38,963 nucleotides of DNA from UBA1163 sp049513055 (lineage in GTDB: Bacteria > Desulfobacterota > BSN033 > UBA1163): assembly GCA_049513055.1 (NCBI GenBank), contig JBEKWN010000022.1, positions 1 through 38,963 on the forward strand, written 5' to 3'. Numbering within the stretch: position 1 is the stretch's first letter; each line of letters starts with the position of its first letter. Positions 26,043 through 35,026 of this stretch are shown here, in pieces. The position numbers and the translations under genes are program-made. The notes beneath the pieces were generated by a model, which did no database searches, was not told the DNA's origin, and worked only from the letters and a program-made list of their open reading frames with translations.

Positions 26043-27014
26043 ATGAATATTCTTGTCACTGGAGCTACGGGATTTATAGGAAGACATCTTACGGCTGCTC
26101 TATCCAAGAGCTACTCTGTAAGATGTCTGGTAAGAAAAACCAGTGACATCTCAGGGTTAAGAAATTTTAATGTCGACATAACCTACGGAGATTTACTTGC
26201 CAAGGATTCATTATTGCCTGCCTTAGATGAAATAGATCTCGTCTATCATTTAGCTGGAGAAGTCTACTCCCGACGTAAGGACGATTATTATAAAGGAAAT
26301 GTTTTAGCCACACAAAATCTCTTGGAGGCATGTAAAGAAAAAGGTGCACAAAGAATAATCTTTTTAAGTAGTGTAGGAGTTTATAAACCAGTTACCACGA
26401 AAACGTTATTAACTGAAGAGTCTGAATGTGAACCTATAACATTTTACGGAAAAACTAAATTAGATGCCGAAGGATTGATTAAGAAAGGTGATATTCCCTG
26501 GGTTATTGTGAGAGCGCCCATCATTTACGGCCCCCAACAACCACCTATTCTAAATCGATTTTTTGTTGATGCCTTCAATAAAAGAAAAATATACATTGTT
26601 GGCAACGGAGATAACTTGCGAAGCCTTTGTTTTATCGATAATCTTGTTGAAGGATTGGTATTATTAGCGAATAAGGCAGATGTCGATGGAAAAACGTACT
26701 TACTATCCGACAACTCGCCGTATACTTTCAATGAGATTATAGTAACCGCTTCATCTGTAATCGAACAAAAAATAAAAATCGTCCGTTTACCGGATATCCT
26801 TGGAGACATTTCATGGAAGATTTATAATATTATGGGTAGTCTATTCAAGTTATATTTTTTAGATCTTTATACCATAAAAACAATGCAAATAAATTTAGGT
26901 TGTGACATCACCAAGGCCAAGACAGAGATAGGATACAATCCGACGGTGACTTTGGGAGCGGGTATCAAACATACTGTAGAATGGATAAAAAGCAATTTCT
27001 CCAAAGAACATTAA
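26043..27014 (+). CDS. NAD-dependent epimerase/dehydratase (extended SDR)
   Basis: 323 residues. Rossmann motif TGATGFIG (6-13), DLVYHLAGEV, Ser109/110 and catalytic YGKTK (135-139) identify an extended short-chain dehydrogenase. RAPIIYGP and FIDNLVEGLVLL fit sugar-nucleotide epimerases, but 3-beta-HSD-like and dihydroflavonol-reductase-like members share them. Followed by a methyltransferase and ketosynthase, so it may serve a small lipid or polyketide-like pathway. The leader ends with AAGGAC before the ATG. Confidence 0.88.
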   Translation: MNILVTGATGFIGRHLTAALSKSYSVRCLVRKTSDISGLRNFNVDITYGDLLAKDSLLPALDEIDLVYHLAGEVYSRRKDDYYKGNVLATQNLLEACKEKGAQRIIFLSSVGVYKPVTTKTLLTEESECEPITFYGKTKLDAEGLIKKGDIPWVIVRAPIIYGPQQPPILNRFFVDAFNKRKIYIVGNGDNLRSLCFIDNLVEGLVLLANKADVDGKTYLLSDNSPYTFNEIIVTASSVIEQKIKIVRLPDILGDISWKIYNIMGSLFKLYFLDLYTIKTMQINLGCDITKAKTEIGYNPTVTLGAGIKHTVEWIKSNFSKEH

Positions 27015-27066
27015 GAATACAAAAGTGGATTCGACTATGCCTTGTGCTTTTTCAGGAATTTAATAA

Positions 27067-28104
27067 ATGAAAACTGTCAAGGACGTACTATCTCTGATTA
27101 GAGTTATTGGGATAAAAGAATTCTTAAATCTAGTAAGAAGTTTAAGACAGAATACTACCTACTTCAGGGGATTTTTTGTCTCCTCTTGTATTGGTGCGCT
27201 CCTCAAGACACCTTTTTTTGAAGAGCTTTTGGCGAATGGTAGAATAGATCTAGTCAAATTCTGTGATAGAAATAATTATGACATGTATTTCTTAAAAACA
27301 ATCTGTAATTATTTAGTTTCGGTAAATTTACTAGATCTAGAGGATAATATATACAAAAAGAAAAAATCTTTTCACCTTGAATATAGCATGGGTGGTTACC
27401 AATTCATAAATGCGTATTATTCTGTATTTGAAAATTTGGCAAGTCTATTAAGTAAACAAAAACGATATGGGATGGAAGTAAATAGAGATATTAGGTATGT
27501 TACGGCAGGAAGCGCAGAGACGGAAAAAATAATACCCTACCCTTATGCAAAAAGATTTATAAAAAAGTATAAATGTAAATCAGTATTCGACCTGGGTTGT
27601 GGCAATGGTGAATTTTTAATTTATCTATCCGACGTCTTGTCAGAAAAAAGTTATGGGGTTGATATATCAACTGCGGCCGTCCAAGAGGCGATTAATAACA
27701 TAACCAAGCATAACTTGAGTGAATGGATTGACGTATTCCAATCGGATATATTGAATTTAGGTGACAAAATAGATGTGAAAGCGGATGCTCTTACCTTGTT
27801 GTATATCTTACATGAATTAGTCGGGCAAGAAAATGATACGGGTGAAATAATTAAACTTTTAGAAAGTTTAAGAACATCTTTTCCGGATTCGAAATTAATA
27901 GTTTTGGAAGCCTGTAAGTATGGTACTCCTTTTTTGAGAAAAACAAAAAGCTTCCTTGCGGAACATCATTTGTTTCATCTGGTGTCAAAACAGACTCTTT
28001 TAACTTTCGAGGACTGGAAAAACATTTTTTTGAAATCCGGATACAAGATATTGGAGACAATAGAATTGAGAATTGTTGGACAAGGGTTTTTCGTATTGGA
28101 ATGA
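27067..28104 (+). CDS. SAM-dependent methyltransferase with N-terminal helical domain
   Basis: 345 residues. Residues about 1-130 are helical and look like the dimerisation/winged-helix part of O-methyltransferases. The SAM motif I is VFDLGCGNGEF (173-183), followed by GVDISTAAVQEAI (motif II) and ALTLLYILHELVG. Such architecture is common for O-methyltransferases in natural product pathways. Codons are AT-rich with frequent ATA and AGA. Substrate unknown. Confidence 0.85.
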   Translation: MKTVKDVLSLIRVIGIKEFLNLVRSLRQNTTYFRGFFVSSCIGALLKTPFFEELLANGRIDLVKFCDRNNYDMYFLKTICNYLVSVNLLDLEDNIYKKKKSFHLEYSMGGYQFINAYYSVFENLASLLSKQKRYGMEVNRDIRYVTAGSAETEKIIPYPYAKRFIKKYKCKSVFDLGCGNGEFLIYLSDVLSEKSYGVDISTAAVQEAINNITKHNLSEWIDVFQSDILNLGDKIDVKADALTLLYILHELVGQENDTGEIIKLLESLRTSFPDSKLIVLEACKYGTPFLRKTKSFLAEHHLFHLVSKQTLLTFEDWKNIFLKSGYKILETIELRIVGQGFFVLE

Positions 28105-28267
28105 CATAGATAACGAATTAGAGTAGCTTCTCTTCGAGATCCGAGACGAGGTTTTATGGACATTTTATAAGCTTTAGTCTCTTACGCAAATATCACCTTG
28201 AAGTGACCATCGGAGGGGTTTACATAAGAAAGTTTTTGATTTAATCGAAGGAATAAAGGCTGGAGAA
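28105..28267 (+). other. Intergenic stretch before the ketosynthase
   Basis: No gene or convincing RNA structure was found. A ribosome site CTGGAG sits just before the ATG at 28268. Confidence 0.4.
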
Positions 28268-29512
28268 ATGGATAATAGAAGAGTGGTTATAACAGGAATG
28301 GGTGTTCTTTCTCCTAACGGTATTGGAATAGAAAGCTTCTGGAATTCCTTGGTTCATGGAATATCCGGGGTAAGAAAAATCACTCATTTCGATGCCTCAT
28401 CTTATCCTTCACAAATTGCTGGAGAAATAAAAGATTTTGATCCATTAAATTACATGGGTCCCAAAAGTGCTCGCCGCATGGATAGGTTTGCTCAATTTGC
28501 CGTGGCATGTACAAGGATAGCTTTAGATGACGCAAAACTGGAAGTATCCGAGAAAAATTCTGACAGGATTGGGATCGCTTTAGGATCAGCCCTTGGTGGT
28601 ATTCCATCCGCAGAAGAACAACACAGCATATTCATAGAAAAGGGGCTGAAAAGAGTAGATCATTTATTAGCAATAAAAATTTTCCCAGGGGGAGCAACGA
28701 GCCAGGTTTCTATTGAATTTGGTATATGTGGTCATTCTAACACCATTGGTGGAGCCTGTTCGGCAGGCACGGATAACGTTGGGTATGCGTTTTATGTGAT
28801 TAAAAATAATCTTGCCAATATTATGATTGCCGGGGGAGTCGAGGCACCCATTGTCCCATTAACATACGGTGCCTTTTGTTTAATAGGAGCCCTTTCTGAA
28901 AGAAACGGAGATCCTACAAGAGCTTCAAGACCATTTGATAAGGAGAGAGATGGTTTTGTAATGGGTGAAGGAGCTGGGGTTCTAATATTAGAAGATCTTG
29001 AGCATGCACTGGAAAGAGATGCTCCTATATATGCAGAGGTACTTGGTTACGGAACAACAAATGACGCTTACCATATGGTTCAACCTTCACCGGATGGAGA
29101 GCAGGCAAAAAAGTCAATTCAGTTAGCCCTTCGCAATGCGAAAATAGATCCCAAAGAGGTCGATTATATCAACCCTCATGGTACTTCAACACCGTTAAAC
29201 GATAAGATAGAAACAAAGATAATCAAAGAAATATTCGGCGAGTATGCTTATAGGATCCCTATTTCAGCTAATAAGTCTATGGTGGGCCATGCTTTAGGAG
29301 CCGCAGGGGCAATAGAACTTGTTGCAAGTGTTCTAACATTAAAAAATCAATTTATTCCTCCAACAATAAATTATGAATTTCCAGATCCAGAATGTGATTT
29401 AGATTATGTTCCGAACAAAGGGAGAAAGGCTTCGGTTACCACACTGCTAAAAAATTCTTTTGGCTTTGGGGGTAAAAATTCAACTATGGTCATTAGAAAA
29501 TTCACCAAGTGA
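28268..29512 (+). CDS. fabF: 3-oxoacyl-ACP synthase II (FabF-type ketosynthase)
   Basis: 414 residues, full length. The catalytic triad is visible: Cys164 (GGACSAGTDN), His304 (NPHGTSTPLND) and His341 (MVGHALGAAGA), plus Lys336. GMGVLSPNGIG and RPFDKERDGFVMGEGAG are KAS II signatures. It performs decarboxylative condensation of malonyl-ACP with acyl-ACP. No acyl carrier protein, chain length factor or ketoreductase partner other than the SDR is adjacent, so it may belong to a specialised pathway and not to primary fatty acid synthesis. The symbol is by family. Confidence 0.9.
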   Translation: MDNRRVVITGMGVLSPNGIGIESFWNSLVHGISGVRKITHFDASSYPSQIAGEIKDFDPLNYMGPKSARRMDRFAQFAVACTRIALDDAKLEVSEKNSDRIGIALGSALGGIPSAEEQHSIFIEKGLKRVDHLLAIKIFPGGATSQVSIEFGICGHSNTIGGACSAGTDNVGYAFYVIKNNLANIMIAGGVEAPIVPLTYGAFCLIGALSERNGDPTRASRPFDKERDGFVMGEGAGVLILEDLEHALERDAPIYAEVLGYGTTNDAYHMVQPSPDGEQAKKSIQLALRNAKIDPKEVDYINPHGTSTPLNDKIETKIIKEIFGEYAYRIPISANKSMVGHALGAAGAIELVASVLTLKNQFIPPTINYEFPDPECDLDYVPNKGRKASVTTLLKNSFGFGGKNSTMVIRKFTK

Positions 29513-29539
29513 ATATTATTAACGAATCGATCTTAGTCT

Positions 29540-31699
29540 ATGAATAAAGCTTACATCATTTCATGTGCCTTAGCCGGGACACTGAGTCTTCTGCTCGGGA
29601 TCTTTGTTTACTTAAAAAATAAAACCTCAAATGTTAACAAAATTGCCATGTTTTTAAATTTTGGCGTTGCGTTATGGAGTTGGGGTATCTTTGGGAGAGA
29701 GTTATCTTTCGAAAGAACAACCGCTCTTTTTTTTGTAAGATTATCTTATTGTGGAGCGATTTTCATCCCCCCGCTTTTTTTTCACTTTGCAAGCTCATTA
29801 TTGAAACAGGTAAAGTATACTTTAATTTTATTTGTTTATGGTTTAAGTTTGATTTTCTTAATTTTCGATTTCACACCCTTGTTCATCAAAGATGTAGGGC
29901 CAATACTTTCATTCCGTTATTACGGTATTCCTGGAAAAGCTTATCCTTTTTATGCTGTTTCGTTTATCAGTATTATAGGCTACAGCCATTACATCTTAAT
30001 TAAGCATTTTAGGAAAGCTGAAGGTCAAACTAGAAATCAAATCCGATATTTATTATTTGCAGCAATCATTGGTTTCTTTGGAGGTGCATCAACATTTTTG
30101 CCTAATTTCAATATCGAGATTTTTCCATTTGGGTTTTATTTAATCTCAATTTACGTTGGAATTATTTCCTATGCGATTGCAAAACATAGGTTGATGGACA
30201 TCAATATTGTCCTAAAAAAGGGGACAACTTATGGACTTCTTGTCATGCTCCTTTTCGTCCCATCTTCTCTTTTAGTTCTCATTTTCCAAAAGCTTATCTA
30301 TGGAGATATCCATTACCTGCTCTCAGCCTTTGTTTTCTCACTCCTTTTGTTAGTGACGCTCCTGTTTAATAGGATTAAGCCTCATACAGAAAAAGCCGTC
30401 GAACAGCTTCTTTTTAAAGACCGATATGATTATCGTGAAACATTAGGTACATTTAGCAAAGCCATGGTAACGATTCTCGATTTACAATCTCTGTCAAAGA
30501 GAATCATCGAGACAATCACACAAACTATGGGTGTTGAGAAAGCCTCTCTATTCTTATTGAACGAGGAAAAAGGGAGTTATGCTTTATTTGAATCGAAAAA
30601 TATTAAAATGACTCCTTCAACTGCTGAGCTTTCTAAAAATGATCCCCTACCCCACTATTTGCAAAAAATCGGAGAGATTATTATACGGGAAGAATTGGCC
30701 AAGGGGACTAATATTTCAGAATTAAATGGGGTTACTAAAAAAATGTCTTTATTAGAAGCTGAAGTGAGCATCCCATTCATCTCGAGGGGACAACTCATTG
30801 GCATGATTAACCTGGGATATAAGTTTAATAAAGATATTTATTCTCATGAAGATATTGAATTGCTTAGCACCCTGGCAAACCAAACAGCAGTCGCCATTGA
30901 AAATGCAAGGCTCTACGAAGATTTGAAGAGATCAAAATCCTATATTCGTAGGGCAGACCGTTTGGCCTCGTTGGGAACTTTGACAGCAGGGCTGGCCCAT
31001 GAAATTCGTAATCCCCTGGTTGCCATCAAGACCTTAACTCAATTATTGCCAGAACGGCTTGACGATGAAGAATTTCGAACCCAATTCCTCCAGATTGCCT
31101 CCGGAGAGGTGGATCGCATCTCTTCGCTCGTCACTGAACTCCTCGAGTTTGCCAGACCCTCCGATCCAAAGTTGGAAATGGAAGATATCAACACTGTCTT
31201 AGATGGAATGATCCTTTTAGTTTCAACAGAAACGAAGAAGAAACAAATCAATATTATTAAAAACTATGCCCCTGATTTATCTCCTATTCAGATTGATCGG
31301 GAACAGATTAAACAAGTTTTCCTGAATGTCTTATTAAATGCGATCGAGGCTACTTCCGAGAATGGAAAGATTGTGGTTAAAACCCGGTCCTTTATAAAAC
31401 CAGGCGGAGAACCTTATGCCCAGATTGAGTTTACCGATACAGGATGTGGCATTCCAGAGGAGTATTTAGAGGATATCTTTAATCCATTCTTTACGACGAA
31501 AAGTACAGGAAGCGGATTAGGGCTATCCATCTCGAATCAAATCATTCAGGACCATAGAGGATATATCGATGTGGAGAGCCAGTTGAATAAAGGATCATCC
31601 TTTTTTATCAATTTGCCGGTAAATCAGGAGCATCCTAAAAGACGAAAGAGTGATTTTGAAAATAATCAAAATATTTCCAATATCTTTGAGGAACGATGA
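29540..31699 (+). CDS. Membrane histidine kinase: 7TM sensor, GAF, kinase core
   Basis: 719 residues. About seven or more membrane helices in residues 5-275, of the histidine-kinase 7TM type (SLLLGIFVYLKN, FGVALWSWGIFG, FVRLSYCGAIFIPPLFFHFA). A GAF domain spans about 310-460 (MGVEKASLFLLNEEKG, LANQTAVAIENARLYE). The kinase core has H487 in AHEIRNPLVAIKT, N box QVFLNVLLNAIEAT, DTGCGIPEE, FNPFFTTK and GSGLGLSI. Overall plan resembles the PEP-CTERM-system kinase PrsK, though this is architecture only. Overlaps the next gene by ATGA and probably phosphorylates the regulators at 33411 and/or 35027. Confidence 0.88.
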   Translation: MNKAYIISCALAGTLSLLLGIFVYLKNKTSNVNKIAMFLNFGVALWSWGIFGRELSFERTTALFFVRLSYCGAIFIPPLFFHFASSLLKQVKYTLILFVYGLSLIFLIFDFTPLFIKDVGPILSFRYYGIPGKAYPFYAVSFISIIGYSHYILIKHFRKAEGQTRNQIRYLLFAAIIGFFGGASTFLPNFNIEIFPFGFYLISIYVGIISYAIAKHRLMDINIVLKKGTTYGLLVMLLFVPSSLLVLIFQKLIYGDIHYLLSAFVFSLLLLVTLLFNRIKPHTEKAVEQLLFKDRYDYRETLGTFSKAMVTILDLQSLSKRIIETITQTMGVEKASLFLLNEEKGSYALFESKNIKMTPSTAELSKNDPLPHYLQKIGEIIIREELAKGTNISELNGVTKKMSLLEAEVSIPFISRGQLIGMINLGYKFNKDIYSHEDIELLSTLANQTAVAIENARLYEDLKRSKSYIRRADRLASLGTLTAGLAHEIRNPLVAIKTLTQLLPERLDDEEFRTQFLQIASGEVDRISSLVTELLEFARPSDPKLEMEDINTVLDGMILLVSTETKKKQINIIKNYAPDLSPIQIDREQIKQVFLNVLLNAIEATSENGKIVVKTRSFIKPGGEPYAQIEFTDTGCGIPEEYLEDIFNPFFTTKSTGSGLGLSISNQIIQDHRGYIDVESQLNKGSSFFINLPVNQEHPKRRKSDFENNQNISNIFEER

Positions 31700-33243
31700 A
31701 TTACCAAGAGTTGATTCATTCCCCAATCATCCCATCTCAGATCGTTACGCTCACCCAGAAAGCCGCTCGTAACAATGCACCCGTTTTCATCCAGGGAGAG
31801 CATGGGACAGAAAAAGAATTAATTGCGAAGATTATCCATTATGCCGGAGAGTGGAAATATTATCGTTTTTACAAGATCGATTGTAAAATTCAAACAGAGG
31901 ATTCATTCAATGACCAGCTTATCCGAATCTTTAAGGAAAACAATTTCGGAACCATCCCTGCTACGGTTTACTTAAAAGAAATTGGGGAGTTGGGACAATT
32001 CAGCCAGTCAAAGTTATTGGAACTGGTAGAAGACGGTTTTTTCCAAAACGGTACTGAGAAAAAGATTATCAAAAATCTTAGGTTCATTGCATCCTCTTCA
32101 GAGAATTTGAAAGAAAAAATTGCGCAGGGCAAATTTTCAGAGGATTTATACCACCGATTAGATACTCTATCGATCCATATTCCACCACTGAGAGACCGCT
32201 CCAAAGAGATTTCAACGATCGCTCAATATGTTTTGAAAGAATACTCTAAAAAATTGAAAATAAATAAAGCAGGAATTTCTGACAACGTTTTGAAATTGCT
32301 TCAAAACTATTGGTGGCCAGGGAACCTGAGAGAACTGGAACAAGTCATTATACGGAGTGCCATGTTTTCAGAAGGTGAAATTCTGATGGAAAAAGATCTT
32401 CTATTTGAGACAGAAAATGAAAATAAATCATTTATCACCTTTTTGAAAAAGGCCGATCTGAAATCAACCGAACCTAAACCCCGGAACTTCTCCCCTGAAC
32501 AGAATGCCAATGTTTTATCGCTCTTTTTAATTGAGCTGGTCCATCGTATCAAAAATCCTTTGGTCTCCATCAAAACCTTTACTCAGCTTTTAGGAGACAA
32601 ATTCAATGATGGGGAATTCAGAGAACATTTTTACAGGATTGTCACTGGCGATATCGAGAAGATCGATTCCGTGCTGAACGGTCTCCTCAGTTATATTAAA
32701 ATCAATACCCCTCTTGAAAAAAAAGACACGGTTCACTTTATTCTCGAAGATGTTTTAAAGAGACATGAAATACAACTGGAAGATAAAAAGATAAAAATAT
32801 TTAAAAAATTTGAAAAGGATCTTCCTGAAACGATTGTTCACGATGAACAGCTGAGATATATCTTAAATGCTCTTCTTCAATATGCCATCCCTTCCATTCC
32901 TCCCAATGGGAGCATTGGATTTTTAACCAAATCGTTTGACCTGCCAACACAAACGGGAAACAGTAAAAAATTCCTCCAGAAGGATGGGAGATATATTGAG
33001 ATATTGATTGTTTTTACGGGTTATAAGAAGCCTGTTGAACAATTTGAAACCGTATTGGGAATCCCTGCTGTTCAAAAAGAAGAGGCTATTGAATTGGAAT
33101 TACGACTCATTAAAGAAATTATTCAAAAGAACCAGGGGATGATGAAATTTGAAGTGAATGAAAAAAAACCGAGGACACTTATTTCTTTGAAATTCCCTAT
33201 TGAAAGAAGAAAGTTAATTTATTATCAATCGGGGAATGTCTAA
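31696..33243 (+). CDS. Degenerate sigma54-AAA+ / histidine-kinase fusion protein
   Basis: 515 residues, unusual. Residues about 1-240 are like the AAA+ domain of NtrC activators, but Walker A reads GEHGTEKE (34-41; GESGTGKE expected), Walker B reads VYLKEIGEL (91-99; LFLDEIGEL expected), and the GAFTGA loop is deleted. The Arg-finger region EDLYHRL and WWPGNLRELEQ remain. No helix-turn-helix follows. Residues about 275-335 are a histidine-kinase dimerisation domain with H283 (LVHRIKNPLVSIKTF), close to that of the upstream kinase. The ATPase half (340-505) keeps Asn391 in an N-box-like LRYILNALLQ but lacks DxGxG and GxGxG. Likely a non-catalytic adaptor; function unknown. Confidence 0.85.
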   Translation: MNYQELIHSPIIPSQIVTLTQKAARNNAPVFIQGEHGTEKELIAKIIHYAGEWKYYRFYKIDCKIQTEDSFNDQLIRIFKENNFGTIPATVYLKEIGELGQFSQSKLLELVEDGFFQNGTEKKIIKNLRFIASSSENLKEKIAQGKFSEDLYHRLDTLSIHIPPLRDRSKEISTIAQYVLKEYSKKLKINKAGISDNVLKLLQNYWWPGNLRELEQVIIRSAMFSEGEILMEKDLLFETENENKSFITFLKKADLKSTEPKPRNFSPEQNANVLSLFLIELVHRIKNPLVSIKTFTQLLGDKFNDGEFREHFYRIVTGDIEKIDSVLNGLLSYIKINTPLEKKDTVHFILEDVLKRHEIQLEDKKIKIFKKFEKDLPETIVHDEQLRYILNALLQYAIPSIPPNGSIGFLTKSFDLPTQTGNSKKFLQKDGRYIEILIVFTGYKKPVEQFETVLGIPAVQKEEAIELELRLIKEIIQKNQGMMKFEVNEKKPRTLISLKFPIERRKLIYYQSGNV

Positions 33244-33277
33244 AAGAGAGCCCTGAAAAACTACTTTACGCTCTCTT

Positions 33278-33367
33278 GATTACACAGATTTAAAAAATGA
33301 TCAAACAGATTTTATCTACTTTCAAAGCATTTTTAATCCGTGTAATCGTTTCATAATCTACGTAATC
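33278..33367. repeat. Imperfect GATTACACAGATT-type repeat
   Basis: GATTACACAGATT (33278-33290) and AATCCGTGTAATC (33335-33347) are inverted copies differing at one of 13 positions; ATAATCTACGTAATC (33353-33367) is a further degenerate copy. Similar intergenic repeats are common in environmental bacteria. It fills most of the gap between 33243 and 33411. Confidence 0.55.
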
Positions 33368-33410
33368 AGGGATTTGTGGACTTTTTCAGAAATCTCAAAA
33401 AGGGGAGCTT

Positions 33411-34811
33411 ATGCCGAGAGGTGAGAAAGTGAGAAGTGTTTTAATCGTTGATGATGAGGTTGGGGCCAGAGAATCTCTCAAAATGATTTTAAAGAATGAT
33501 TATGAGGTGTTTTTAGCGAAAGACGCGGAAGAGGCATTTCTCCAAATCAAAGCGCACTCCCCAGACGTTATCCTTCTCGACATCATTTTACCCGACCTGG
33601 ATGGTTTAAAAGTTTTGGAGAGAATCAAACAGAATGATCCGGATATGATTGTGATCATGATTACGGCCACGAAAACCGTGAAGACGGCTGTCGAGGCGAT
33701 GAAGCTCGGAGCCTATGATTACGTGACCAAACCTTTTGATATTGATGAACTGCGTCTCATCGTCAGCCGGTCTTTATCCACCAAGGCTCTGGAGCAAGAG
33801 GTTAAATATCGTCGTGAAGAAATGGATAAAAGTTTCGATTTTGGAAATATCCTTGGGAAAAGCAAATTGATGAAAGAGATTTTCAAAGTGGTCAAGCAAA
33901 TCGCCGATTCGAGATCGACCGCTTTAATTATGGGAGAGAGTGGAACAGGAAAAGAACTGGTTTCTCGAGCCATTCATTATAATAGCAATCGGAAAAATTA
34001 TCCTTTTGTCACCATTAACTGTGCCGCCATTCCCGAGACATTGATTGAGAGTGAATTATTTGGACATGAAAAAGGGGCCTTCACCAATGCCATTGAGAGA
34101 AAATTGGGTCGCTTCGAGGTCGCCCACCAAGGGACCCTCTTTCTCGATGAGATCGGTGAATTGAGTTTAGCGACTCAGGCCAAAATCCTCAGGTTTCTGG
34201 AAGAAAAAGAGTTTAATCGTGTAGGAGGATCAAAGACAATTAAAGTCGATGTCAGGCTGATCACGGCAACCAATAAAGATTTGAACCAACTGATCAAAAA
34301 AGGAAGTTTTCGTGAAGATCTCTATTATCGAATTAACGTTGTCCCCATCGTGATCCCCCCTTTAAGGGAAAGGAAAGAGGACATTCCCATATTAATCGAC
34401 CATTTTATAAATAAATTTAATGTGGAAAATAATAAAAATGTGAAAGGGATCAATAAAGATGCCTTAGAATTGTTGATGCAATATGAATGGCCTGGAAATG
34501 TCCGGGAATTGGAAAATTTGATCGAACGTGTGATTGCTTTGACATCCAATGAATATATTCAGTTGAATGAATTGCCTCTTTCTTTTAAAAATATTCCTAA
34601 AATCAATGGATTAAAAGAATCTGTTCTAGACGGAAAAGTCTCTTTCTTTCAGGCGGAAGAAGAGTTTGAAAGGGAAGTCATTTTAGACGCCCTGAAGAGG
34701 ACCAATTATATCCAATCTCATGCCGCAGAAATCTTAGGGATTAGCCGTCGAATATTAAAATATAAAATGGACAAATTAGGCATTAATCAGAATAAGGTCA
34801 AAGATTATTAA
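33411..34811 (+). CDS. NtrC-family sigma54 activator (response regulator)
   Basis: 466 residues. Receiver: VDDEVGARESLKMIL, Asp57 (VILLDIILPD), Lys107. AAA+: Walker A GESGTGKE (175-182), sigma54 loop GAFTNA (222-227; GAFTGA expected), Walker B LFLDEIGE (243-250), WPGNVRELENLIERV. Fis-type helix-turn-helix at the C terminus (SHAAEILGISRRILKYKMDK). It follows the kinase and the degenerate fusion, and precedes a sigma54 promoter with a dyad upstream, so it is the probable activator of the HD-GYP gene. Ribosome site AAAAAGGGGAG before ATG. Confidence 0.92.
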   Translation: MPRGEKVRSVLIVDDEVGARESLKMILKNDYEVFLAKDAEEAFLQIKAHSPDVILLDIILPDLDGLKVLERIKQNDPDMIVIMITATKTVKTAVEAMKLGAYDYVTKPFDIDELRLIVSRSLSTKALEQEVKYRREEMDKSFDFGNILGKSKLMKEIFKVVKQIADSRSTALIMGESGTGKELVSRAIHYNSNRKNYPFVTINCAAIPETLIESELFGHEKGAFTNAIERKLGRFEVAHQGTLFLDEIGELSLATQAKILRFLEEKEFNRVGGSKTIKVDVRLITATNKDLNQLIKKGSFREDLYYRINVVPIVIPPLRERKEDIPILIDHFINKFNVENNKNVKGINKDALELLMQYEWPGNVRELENLIERVIALTSNEYIQLNELPLSFKNIPKINGLKESVLDGKVSFFQAEEEFEREVILDALKRTNYIQSHAAEILGISRRILKYKMDKLGINQNKVKDY

Positions 34812-34819
34812 AATCATTA

Positions 34820-34847
34820 CAAAATTGTTAATTCCCGTTCAATTTTG
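34820..34847. promoter_or_regulatory. Candidate activator site upstream of the HD-GYP promoter
   Basis: CAAAATTG (34820-34827) and CAATTTTG (34840-34847) form a perfect 8-base inverted repeat about 120-140 bases upstream of the -24 box, the usual distance for an NtrC-type enhancer. AT-rich composition makes chance possible. Confidence 0.45.
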
Positions 34848-34960
34848 AAAAATATTGATTTAGCTTTCCCCGTTTAGTTTTCCCCCTCCAAATTACTTAG
34901 TAATTCCTTTTAAATTTCAAAGAGTTATTAATTTAATGAAATGATATGTCTTGCTTACAC

Positions 34961-34978
34961 ATGGCAAACTTTTTGCTT
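34961..34978 (+). promoter_or_regulatory. sigma54 promoter of the HD-GYP gene
   Basis: ATGGCAAACTTTTTGCTT has GG at 34963-34964 and GC at 34975-34976, exactly ten bases apart. The predicted start of transcription near 34987 lies downstream of the ATG at 34946, which excludes that ATG and supports the start at 35027. Confidence 0.83.
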
Positions 34979-35026
34979 AAGTATATCTCTTGTCTGTATC
35001 TTATTTTGGATTTGGAAGGGGAGAAA

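Noticed and set aside
33411..34811. Calling this activator PrsR of the PEP-CTERM system
   Set aside because: The receiver start differs from PrsR as I remember it and the loop is GAFTNA; only a general NtrC-family call is safe.
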